The notes under the pieces were generated by a model. The model ran no database searches, was not told the DNA's origin, and saw only the letters and a program-made list of their open reading frames with translations. Source: Fasciola hepatica (taxonomy: Eukaryota; Platyhelminthes; Trematoda; Plagiorchiida; Fasciolidae). Taken from it: a stretch of DNA of 64,000 nucleotides. How positions within the stretch are numbered: position 1 is the first letter of the stretch; the number at the start of each line of letters is the position of its first letter. Both the position numbers and the translations under genes were made by a program. The stretch covers positions 5,084,001 through 5,148,000 of the forward strand of contig CANUEZ040000107.1 of assembly GCA_948099385.1 (NCBI GenBank). Reading direction: 5' to 3'. Shown here piece by piece: positions 33,680 to 44,900 of the stretch.

Positions 33680-33866
33680 CATATTTTAACGAGCGAATAC
33701 AAACACACACACAGGCGAAACGAATGAAGGAGTCGGAATGGCCGTTTATATGCTTTAATCCGTTTGGAATCGGATCACACAGGTGAAATGGAATCAGAGA
33801 ACTATTAGCAAAAATATGAATGAAGCATGGGATGAAACGAAAGTGTTTAGTTCTCCACACATATTT
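33680..33866 (-). mobile_element. Solo LTR of the Gypsy family, with 7-bp TSD
   Basis: 33687-33859 (173 bp) matches the LTRs at 44401-44541 and 48227-48364 (minus-strand start TGTGGAGAAC; landmarks AACACTTTCGTTTCATCCCA and GCATATAAACGG). It is flanked by CATATTT at 33680-33686 and 33860-33866. No internal Gypsy sequence lies nearby, so it results from LTR-LTR recombination. It sits in the 3' UTR of RTE-A3, about 550 bp upstream of the phospholipase start codon. Confidence 0.85.
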
Positions 33867-34411
33867 CTTCACGATTTACGTTTATCAGTTTGTTCGGTAT
33901 TTTTTCCACCTAGTGCTTCTATTTATTCTGCTGTCCACTAGAAAATACTGCGAAGTAGCACAGAAATGCGAGGTTAATGGTTGTATAAACTGGACTAAAC
34001 TTTAAATGTTAGGGAATCAGTTATCCTTATTCGTTCCATTGATCCTTGCGGAGGTAGTCACATATAACACCACACACCGTATACCTCTTTCACTGCACTC
34101 ACGTGACTTATCTATTGGACTCTCTCGGCTATTCCCTACAACTTTATTTGTGTCATCTATTTCGCTGGTATTACGATGCTCTATTCAGCCAAGCGCGATA
34201 AGGAGACATGTTTTTGCATTTTTTGAGTCCTGTTTTTGAACATCTTTTTTGCACTCTAAAACGGAATAATTCTCGATTTCTTCGATGCTATTCTCTCCAC
34301 TGCCCTGTGATAATGTCCGCTGTTCTCATATTTGTTGAATATTGCAGCTTGTATTCATACTGGGAGTGCAAAGCATCTTTTAGGCTGACAGTCACCTTCG
34401 GCGCGAAATTG
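33867..34411 (+). other. Upstream region of the phospholipase gene
   Basis: The first ~140 bp are the remaining RTE-A3 3' UTR (…TAAACTGGACTAAAC near 33986-34000). The rest is AT- and T-rich sequence that must hold the 5' UTR and probably the promoter. I see no clear TATA or initiator element to commit to. Confidence 0.4.
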
Positions 34412-34530
34412 ATGGATGTGGCGTATTTAAGTAGACGGTTTTCAAATTTTGTCAAAACCGCGCTGTCCTCAATCTCACCGAATAAAGTGGTCGCCTACAC
34501 ACAAAGTCAGTATGAGACTGAATACCAAGG
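34412..34530 (+). CDS. PLA2G6: PLA2G6-like exon 1 (coding part)
   Basis: Starts at ATG 34412 (MDVAYLSRRFSNFVKTALSS) and ends with GG before the donor GTTTGT, phase 2. I chose this Met because the following residues align with the N terminus of the family; in-frame ATGs exist upstream but give unrelated residues. Confidence 0.75.
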
Positions 34531-37500
34531 GTTTGTTACACATAGCTAACAATCATGTAGCTTCAGATGTGCGGTTTTATATGAACAAGACGGCTTATTC
34601 TACTATTATAAAGTAGCGAATCACTTCGAGATGGTCTATGTCCCCAAAGGAAAACTGACACAGAATGGCGAGGAATCACCGTTTGCCTTCAGGTTTGTCT
34701 TTTGCATGTCACCCCTTAAACCGTGTTCCTCATCTAGTCTGTTTCGCTTTCAAGGTGATGAAGAAGCAGGAATGGCTGCTTTCGTTCACTACTACGAAGT
34801 GTTGGCTCCCCTACATGAAGCCCATGTTTCTCTGCAATTGCCCTGTGACCGTACAGCCATTGAAAAGATGACAACATTGTGTCGCGAACAGTGCGGTTGG
34901 TCCGCGTCTCACGTGGCTGCATCTTTGTCGTGGTCAGATGTCTTTAAGTGTTCCGCTTTGGAGAGGTAAGTGTTACAACATAGATAACAATGAAGTATGA
35001 TGAGAGGATTACACCTCATGATCTAATGAACCTACTGTAAAACAAAAGTAAATAGGAGATTGAAAGAAACTAGTTAAAAAATGAATTATCGTACAGTATC
35101 AACGCCACGCATGGCAGAGTGGGGGTGTACGGGACATTTGAGAGGGTAGCACCTCTGAGTTGGTAAACTGTCGTGCCTCTTGGGATATGTTCCATCTCCT
35201 TGGTCTCCATCAGCTGGCCAACTTCCATCTGTGGCTCTACGAAGCTGAGGCATGCGTCAGCGGCCACACCTCGGCAAACCGCTCGACAAGCGGGACAAAC
35301 CAGGTTGATGGTAATCGAGGCCTAAAATCTCGGTGAGACGGCGCCCAGTATGCGAAGATGGATACTCCTGCATAGGTGAATGAGATCTGTTGGATCCATT
35401 GGCTACCAGGGAAATCCGTCCAATTAACAGGGTTGCATGGACCCCTGGGTCTAGGTGACCTCTGCCGAATGGCGAACGAGCTCCCAGAGAGCCACCGGAA
35501 ACCGTGCACCAAGATCACTAGGACGCTTCGGGCATACCGGATTGGTGGACCATCATCCAAAAGGCGTACGAGCAGCTCGTTCGGTCACGGGCTCTCAACA
35601 CAAAAATTTCCTTTTGCCTGGCAGGTAACACTTAGTTGTGCATGGGCTAGAGTTGCTACCTCGAACGAAAAGCCAAGTGATGCTGGGGATTCCACTTCGT
35701 ACCAAATTCCCAAGACTCTTCATGACGAGTTCCCTCACACACATGGCGTCCCCAGTAAGTGACGCTCCTCGTGTTCTCTCCGCGGCCGGGTGACAGTTAT
35801 GCTAGCTGGGGACCTCAAGGCGCGAAATCACATCCAAATCGCCAGCTGGAATGTGAGGACACTCTTGGACATCGGAAGCCAAGCCATCACTGCACGAACG
35901 TTACATGACTATCGCATCGAAATCTCATGATTCTACATAGTTAGGCTGCCAAATTCTGGCACCCGGTGTATAAAGGTTCCCGGAGTAGACGACAGAGACC
36001 ACCTCTGTCGTAGTGGACCCATGGACAGCTCTGGTCTCCATGGTGTCGCTATAGCTGTCAGCGACGAGGCTAACAAAACACTGCTTTCACGGAACCAGAT
36101 ATCCCCCCGGATCGCCTTAGCCTGTTTTCACGCCTCACCCTTGAACGTTTTGGTTGTTGCGGTCTATGCCCCGACAGTTGCAGCCGAAGAAGCGGCAAAG
36201 GACGAGTTCTACGATAGGCTGCAAGAGGTGATAAACAGCGTTCCGAAACGCGACATTCTCCTGATTGCGGGGAAGTGTAACGCTCGCATTGGTCCCTCCA
36301 CCCAAGCAACTAGAAACATTTTGGGGAAATATGGTGAACGCCTCGTCAACTTTGCAGACTTTAACAGCCTGACCGTCACCAATACCTGCTTCCAACATCC
36401 CAAGAAGCACTTCCCAACGTGGTACTCCAAAGATGGCCACACGGCGCATCAGATCGACTACATTCTCGTACGATCACGCTGGTCATCTTCAGTTGATTGT
36501 CGGTCCTACCGAGGCGCGGAGACTGGTAACAAAAATGGCACCGACCACACCCTCGTCCGTGCACGCTTCAAGATTCACCTAGACGACCGCCGCAAAAACT
36601 ATACCCCGAAGCCGATTAACACAGCAGGGTTAGGCTCACTGAGAAAGCGCCAATCGGTCTTAGACTCTATTGCCTCCCATCTGGCCACCAGGTTCATGGG
36701 CGGAGAGAAAGTACACGTGGAAAACCAGTGAACTTCACTTAAAGCATCAATCCAACAATCCACTTTAGATGAACTGAGATTTACGCGACGACGACAGAAA
36801 GACTGGATCTCAGGGGCGACTCTCCAGTTAACCGAAAAGGCCAGAGATGCCCGCCTAAATGGTCACCCAGACTTCCGTGATATCCGACGAAAAGCCACCC
36901 GTTCGGCCAGAGGTGACCGCAACAACAACCGGACCGAAATCACGGAAACCATGGAGACTGCGGCCAACTACGGGGACTTCTCAAAGCTCTTTCATCTAAT
37001 CCGCACTGCATCCGGTAAGTGACAGTCGACAGAGCCCCTCTTTCGCGATGCTTCCGGGCTGCTTATTCCTGAACAGGCTAAAAAGATTCAGTGATTGACT
37101 GAACATTTCGATTGTCTGCTGAACCGTTCCGTGGCAAGCTCTGTACACCGAACCCCAGCAATCCAGAGCGAGGGCTATGACTTTAATAACAACCCACCAA
37201 GCCGAGATGAAATCACCTATGTAATACGCAAGCTGAAGAACCGGAAATCCCCTGGAGAAGGTGGCATCGCACCGAAGATACATAAATCATGTCTTTCGAC
37301 ACTACTCGAGCCACTGTACATCCTGTTTTGTTCTATCTGGGAAAAAGAACGATTCCCAGCGGACCGGGGGACCTCAGTTCTACTTCCTCTCCCAAAGAAA
37401 GGCGACAGGACTGTGTGCGCAAACTACCGTGGCATCAGATTAATCGACGTGGCCGCCAAAATATTCTCCGTGCTTTTGTTGAACCGCTTATCGGCAACCG

Positions 37501-40500
37501 ACTGCAGCTTGTTTTATTGATTTTCTGGCTGCCTTTGACTTAGTTGATGGAGAATCTTTATGTAATACACTAAAAGCGGATGGAATGCCCCAGAAGCTTC
37601 TCAGTATCACGAGGTCGTACTACGCAAATACCCGCACGAGAATACACATCTACGGAGAGGAGTCCAGTGACTTCTTCTTCAACTCCGGTGTTAGACAAGG
37701 CTTTCCGCTGTCGCCAATGCTGTTCAACTACGTCATCGAATGTATAATGCGTCAGGCGCTCACCGATTATCCTGGTATTCAGCTGGGCACCGATGTTTTC
37801 CTCGCCAATCTAGAATTCGCATACGACATCGTCAACCTTGGAGATAGCCCAACTACATTACAGCCGGTTCTCAGTCGCGTAGAATTTTTTGCAAAAACCT
37901 TGGGGCTAGAGTTTAGTACGTCGAAGACTAAGATCCTTCCGACATGCACTACACTGTCCACCTTCCCGATATACTTGAACGTCACGGCGTTCAAATATCC
38001 CAAACGACCAAACCAAAGATGAAATCAGTTTGCGCATTGACAAGGCCAGGTCTGCGTTTTTTCATCTTCGCAATGTACTCTGGGGACGAAATGAAATCAG
38101 TCTGCGGACCAAAGTCCGTATCTTCCGGGTCGCTATCCTTCCAATAATGACCTACAGTTGCGAGACGTGGCCACTACGCGTCGAGGACATCAGGAAGCTG
38201 GAAGTGTTTGACCATTGGTGTCTGCGACGGATACTGAAAGTGGAGTGGCACGAAAAGCTTTCAAACGAGACGATAGGACAACGGTGCTTTGACATCGCAA
38301 AGCTGTCAGTGTTCATCATCATCATCATCGTACAGCGTTAAACAGTAGGGCAAGCCCCACTGACCACTGCCTTTCTCACCATGTTGCACGTTGAATTAAA
38401 AAGTGTGAATATACAAGATGGACAGGGAGTGGACCTATATGGGTGGGAAAAGAAAAGAATGCCGTAGTAGCCAACACACGGAATACACAGTCTAACTGTA
38501 CAAACGTACACCGATCAGTCATTCTGATTCGATAGAAAGTGACAACACAATCGCCACTGTTCGCGGTTCGCAGCCATATCCTTCAGTGTCTCCAGCCAAC
38601 TGGTGGACGGATCTTTTGGACCCCAACCACGAAGACGTGAAGCACCTACTTTTCCTAAGTCTGCTGTACATTTTTTTATTCCTCGCTGCCACGTCATCTG
38701 TTGACCTCCTCGTGGTCTCTTCCACTCCCTGGGAGGGGCGGAGAATAGGACACGGTACGGTAGACGTGTGTTTGCCATGCGTAACACGTGCCACAAACAA
38801 CGAAATCTACCAACCTGGATACGCTGTGACAAAACGTTCCCCAAATTAGTACCCAATACTCGCTTTCTGGCCTCAGCATTGCTCACTCGGTCATTCCACC
38901 CAATCTTAGCGATACTACGTAAACATCTGTGGTCGAAAACCTCAAGACGACGAATATCTTCAGCACGCAGACTCCAAGTTTCTCAACCATACAACAAAAC
39001 TGAACGCACAGTGGCACAGTATACACGACCTTTCAACTTCAGTGAAATATCGGATCGGCGCCACAAGTGCTTCAGTCCAGCGTACGCCGCTCGAGCTTTG
39101 GATATCCGCGTACTCACCTATACTACTGTGCTCTCATCCGTCGTCACGCAGCTACCGAGGTAGGTGAAGTGATCGACAACTGCCAGCACCTCCCCATCGA
39201 GCATCAAGCTCGGAATCGTTGATATCCAGTCTTGTAACATCACCTTGCACTTTGAAGGTGCAAAACGCATGCCGAATGGAGCTACAGCTCTTGCGAGATT
39301 ATCTAGTGCACGCTGAGCATGTTCCGTGTATTCGAACAAGCAGAAAACGTCGTCTGCGTAATCTAGGTCACATAGCTTTTCACTATCTCCTATTTCGACG
39401 CCTACATTCTGAAGATTTTGCAAAGCACTCCATTATTTCGTCCATGACGAAGTTGAACAGGAATGGAGACAAAGGGCATCCCTGCCGAACACCACTGGTC
39501 GTTTCGAACCGACCGGATAGTTCACCGTAAACCCTTACGCAGCCAGAAGTATGAGAATACAATGATCTCATTAGGTTCACGAACTTCTGGGGCATACCTT
39601 TTCGATGAAGAACACTGAAAAGCGATGTTCGATCAACTGAATCGAAGGCGCCTTTTAAGTCTAAGAAGAGCATTATTGTTGGTCGGCGGTGCGTGTGACG
39701 CGTTTCAAGTAGTCGGCGAAGAGTAAAACTCTGGTCGATGCATCCTCGACCTGGGCGGAATCCAGCCTGCTGTTCGCGGACATTCCTCTCACGAGCCGGT
39801 GTAAGACGGTGCAGCAGAATCGAAGCTAATACTTTGGTGACTATCGGGATTGAGCTAATCCCACGATGATTACTGCAGTCATTGCGTATTCCCTTCTTGA
39901 AGATGGGAACAATCAATGACTCGCTCCATATTAACGGAATACGCTCCGCGTTCCAAATGTCACGGAGCAAGGCGGTTAGTGATTTTATCAATGCCTCACC
40001 ACCCAGTTTAAAAAGAACTGGAGGAAGTTCGTCGGGACCTGCCGCTTTCCCCCGCCTTAGTAATCGAATACATGACTCTACTTTTACTTCTGATGGGGGC
40101 TCAAGTGATACCACCCAAGGAGTCACAGTTGTTGACACGGGAGTAACTACACTAGGGTGCGGCCAGCTAAACTGTTCCTTGAAGTACTCGGCCCATCGGT
40201 CAAGCCTTTGCCGACGATTGTGGTGCTTTGGATATGTTCTACGACGCTCGGACACAGAGATCTCAAAACAGTGCCTCTCTCCTGTTCCATGTCCAGGATG
40301 GCACTGTCGCGTCGGAGGACAGCTGAAAACGGGTCAGTACCATCAAATCAAACGTTGAGGGACCAGGACTCGAGGCTGTCTACGGCGCTCGTAACTGGAA
40401 ACAGAACTGGATTTCTCTGCGTCCAGTTCTCGCATCCTATCGCCGCTCATGGGCTGATGCCATTCGGGACATGCATGAAGCCGGCTCAGCTCCTTGCAGG

Positions 40501-41909
40501 AGCTAACCGCATAAAAGCAAGCTAAGTATGGCAGAGTTTACCAAAAACCAAGCGCGTACTCTGTATACGCGATAATACTTCAGATATCGGATGGAGTGTC
40601 ATTGCGTATACAGAAGTCGCGTTTAGCCTTTGCTAACCTCAGTCACCCGTGGCGCCGGCTTGACAACTAGTTGTCTGTCAGGTGTCGAGTGTACCCTGCC
40701 GAAGTCAAATCGGTTCTTTCATACGGTTCAGAAACATGGCCGGTAGTGGTAGAAGATAGGCGAAGACTACCGTCGTTTGGGCAGCAATGTATCCGTAGCA
40801 TTGCTCAGATATGGCGGAAACACCGTATCAGGATCCACAACAGGAGCCTCTGACTATCCAAAGCTTGATCCACAAGGCAGTGGGACAAACGGCGGGGTCC
40901 GTAATCTACTGCGAGCTGGTGACTAATTATTCTGTTCATAAGCCTTTCGGATGAGGCCAAATATCCTGGGTACCCAGTAGATCTCCCCGCCACGGATGCC
41001 GGTAAGCATACCGTTGTACGTCTCATACGCCATCCGTGGGAACAGGGTTTAACCATTTCCTATGGACTGACTATCAGTCAGCAAACCCGGTGGACATCGC
41101 CGGGCGTTCGCTTTCGTCCCCTCATTTAAGTGAAAACACCTCGGCCACGGAAAGGCAGTGAGTAAGACTTCCTCAGCAGAGGCTGTGTTACGGTCACTTG
41201 GGAGCATTTCGAGAGGTGTTTAAGCCGAGTCGCCATCTCGGAGCTTGAGACACCTACCACGGATCATACTGAGGCATTTGGAGGCTGAGGTTAAGCGTAG
41301 GGTGTTGGGAACCAATGGTCATTCATTGTAACATATAATGAATCTAAACGAGCTAAAGTGGCTGGGACATGTTTAACGCATGCCCACCTATAGATTTCAT
41401 CGGCGTACACTGTTCTCCGAGACAGGCAATGGTTAGAAGGTAGGTCGGGGTGGTTAGTCCACGGTATAGCAGAAAGGTATGAAATCGTTGACCAGTGAAC
41501 TTGGCCACGCTGGATGTGCTAGACTTCCGGGTTGAGGTCCACACGACCGCATTAAGTGATATGGCTAGGTGTCGCGGTCAGTGGCGTAGTTGCATCCGAA
41601 CTCTTTCTTTATCTTCATTGTTTCCTCTTATTACTTTGTTTTCGGCTCTTTCTCACTTTTTTCTTGTTCTTTTTGGCATAGAATTGACAATGCCTGGGAG
41701 TAGAAGCCGAAACCAGAGCACTGAAGTGCGAGGTTGATGTTTGAAGGAGCTGAACTGAGCGGTATCAATGCTTAACTCACCATTGAAACTAATAAAATTC
41801 AGTTTAATTCTTTCAACCATTAACCTCGCAGTTCTGTACTGTGGTTTTTGCCTCACAGCGTCATGGAGTGGAGAGCAAGATGAACAGAAGCGCAAAGATT
41901 AAAACTATA

Positions 41910-41985
<76 letters not shown>

Positions 41986-44900
41986 ATTGGTTCGGAAGTA
42001 TGCAGGGTTCCAACGAAACAAGAACAAATGCAAAAGTAGATGAAAGGGGGGCAACACAGAATGAAAAGTAGCTGGTCTAAGATATGACATGTCGCGACAT
42101 TTTTGTTTCTTCATCGTAGACTTTTTGATTTTTTTTCTTCGTCACTTTGCTGAGTGACAGTTTCCGTGATTATAGGGCACGAGAGTTCAACAGACAAACC
42201 GTACAGCATTCGCGCCACTGATTTTTATCCTGAAGCATCTCCCTCAACGTCTCTAATCAACGACAATCCTCATCCGTTAGGCCCCAACGAGGGAGGCGGA
42301 AATTACCGATCGAGGCTATACCTTACCTCGCCAACGCCAATTCATGGTCTCGCCTGTGCGTCACTTCCTTTAGCACTGCCCATCACGTGCTAATAGAGCG
42401 GGGAAACGTAGACAATGGGCAGGCATTCACAAAACATGCCTCAGACACCGGAGGAGGTGTTAAGCGATCACGTAAGTAAGAGGGCGGCTATCCGTGCCCA
42501 GAACACAACGGCGCACCTCGTCATAAATCGCTGGATGTTCCCACCAGAAGCAATCAGTGCTACGGAGATATGGGTTGTCAAACAAAGAGAGACGCCGAGC
42601 ATTCTCAAGGGGAAGTGACCATACCTCTCAACCGTGGAGTAAAACAATACAAACCGCGGTAACGTACACCCGTCCCGGAAGAGAGAGCCTAATGTCACGG
42701 TGACGCCACAGGTGTCACAGGTTTGCGAAAGCAGCTCTAGCTTTCGCTATTATTGGCCTGATCTCCGCAGTACCACCTCAAGCTGTAATCAAGCTCTCGA
42801 GGTGTTTTAATTTAATGAACTCTAGCTGGTCACTAAATAGAGTGAATCCAAACACAGGCTCCTGCAAATTTTGTAAAAGCACTTTGCTCTTGGAAGGCAC
42901 AGTATTCGTACCATATCTGGGTACCCCAATCACCAAGCGGTTCAACGCGTGTTGTACTGCCGATGCGTTATCACTCAGCAAGGTGATGTCATCAGCATAT
43001 TCCAAGTCAATTACTCTGCTTTTTGGGAGGAGTTCAACGCCACCGGTTAGAAGACCAGACAAGGCATCCCGTAGAAGATCCTCTATGACACATTTGAAGA
43101 GAAATGAGCACGTAGGTCAACGTTGTCGTACTCCACTGGAGACGACAAATGGGAACGAAATCTAGCCGTAGGCTCCATCCCGACCCGAGGTGTGATGATA
43201 AAATTCTTTGAGGATTGATACATACTTATTACATATTCCATTTTTAAACAAACAATTCCATAGCGCAGCCCTAATAACAGAGTCAAAGCTCGTGCGAATG
43301 TCTAGGGACACGATGATCGTTGGTCTCTCGGAGCATTGGCGGTGTTGTAGTACCTGTTGGAGGGTGAAGATTTGATCGATACATCCACGACTGGCGCGAA
43401 ATCAAGCTTGCTCTTCGTGAGCCTGTTCTTTGTGCACTTGGTCCAACCTGCGAAGTATGACAAACGCAGGCAGCTTTGACGCTATGGGGATGAGGCTTAC
43501 ACCCCAATGGTCAGCACAGTCACTGTGCGAGCCCTTCTTAAAGATGGGGACAACAATTGATTCCCTCCGGCAAGAAAGGGACCTGTCCAGAATTTCAAAC
43601 TTTTGAGAACAAAACATGAGATTCTCTAGCAAGCTGCACTCCACCGTCTTTAACAAGGGTTGGAGGAAGGCCATCGGAACCCGGTGCTTTGTGACGTCCT
43701 AAGGCCCGAATTTCCCTGCGGATCTCCGCCTCAGTATTAGGATCTGTCGAAACGGACCACTGGGCGTGAGTCGGAAGAGCTATTGGAGAGGCTGACACTA
43801 AGGGCCAATTAAACTGCGTGCTCTGCCCAGATTTTGAGACGCCGCTGTTGGTTGTGATTTGTAAAAACGTCAGCTTCATAAATTGTTTCATTCACACCTA
43901 GTGGCTTCCCAATGGCGAATCGAATAAGATAGGACAACTTGCGGGAATTTCCTATGGCGGCAGCACATTCCATCTCTGGTGCACGTTGTACCCACTAGAT
44001 TTAGCGGTCCCTATGAAGATTCGCATCAAGTGCACGTTTCATTACGAGTCATGCTCCGCTATACTCGCTTCCTCCCGGGATCGATTGGCGTGCGTCGAGG
44101 TGCGGAATTCAGCGGAAATCCTGGGTCTTACGGAACAACGAGACTGCCCACAACTTACTAGGCCAGCATTCCTAATAAGCGACCACTGCTGGTTTATGTT
44201 ATTAGGTGCGGCTGCATCCAGCTTTTCAGTCAGTGTGTTTCGGAAGATAGGTAGGCGAGCTGGTTGGGACAGCTGATCTCAACCTAACTGTCGTTGCAGC
44301 ATGCGTTTGGAGTGCCCACTGAAGCATTTGAACAGTTTAGTGCATATTGTTGCGTGGTTGGAGTCAAGGGGGTCTTCCAGTACAAGTGTGTGACGGACGA
44401 TTACGAACAAACACGCGCAGGTGAAGTGAATGAATGAGTCGGAATGGCCGTTTATATGCTTTAATCAGTTTGGAATCAGATAACTACTAGCAGAAATATG
44501 AATGAAACATGGGATGAAACGAAAGTGTTTAGTTCACCAAATTCGCCCCTGCCGGGAATGTTTTGAGGAGTTACATACCGGCGAAATACAAAGGGATGCG
44601 TTATACAAGGCAAATAATGTTTAATAACGGTAAAAGGGGTTGATGAGATCATGCTTCCCAGTTTCTTAAGTGATAAGGGCGCACACGCTGTTGTAGTCTA
44701 CTGACTTCTCCCACTGAATCGAACTTTGCCGGTTCTTCTACGGAAGGACTAAATGAGTTGCCGTCTATGGGTTCACTGGGACGCTTGATCGTCGAATCTA
44801 TTATGTCTGAATGGTCAGGCGCATCTAGCGTAGGCATATGTTCCATTAGTGATTCAGGGTTGCGTGCAGATGGGGCAAGGTATTTAAGAGATACAGTATC

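Larger units (their letters stand above)
35095..40510 (+). mobile_element. RTE-like element family C, split by a nested RTE-B
   Basis: 5' region about 35095-35820, endonuclease 35822-36730, linker and RT 36750-38310, C-terminal tail resuming at about 40213-40505 after the 38311-40212 insertion. The tail frame reads LWCFGYVLRRSDTEI, RVGGQLKTG, then VEGPGLEAVYGARNWKQNWI and RSWADAIRDMHEAG, completing the protein whose last block before the insert is ETWPLRVEDIRKLEVFDHWC and ETIGQRCFDIAKL. Confidence 0.8.

Noticed and set aside
34208..34411. Upstream in-frame extension of PLA2G6 exon 1 to an earlier ATG
   Set aside because: The added residues (e.g. CYSLHCPVIMSAVLIF) have no counterpart in the family; the 5' UTR is more likely.
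34738..34754. Alternative acceptor CAAG at 34754 for exon 3
   Set aside because: It shifts the frame and meets a stop at once; the CTAG acceptor at 34737 keeps the frame and the family alignment.
41841..42114. ORFs with long Ile-Tyr runs (also 55930-56293)
   Set aside because: They are translations of TA microsatellites on either strand.
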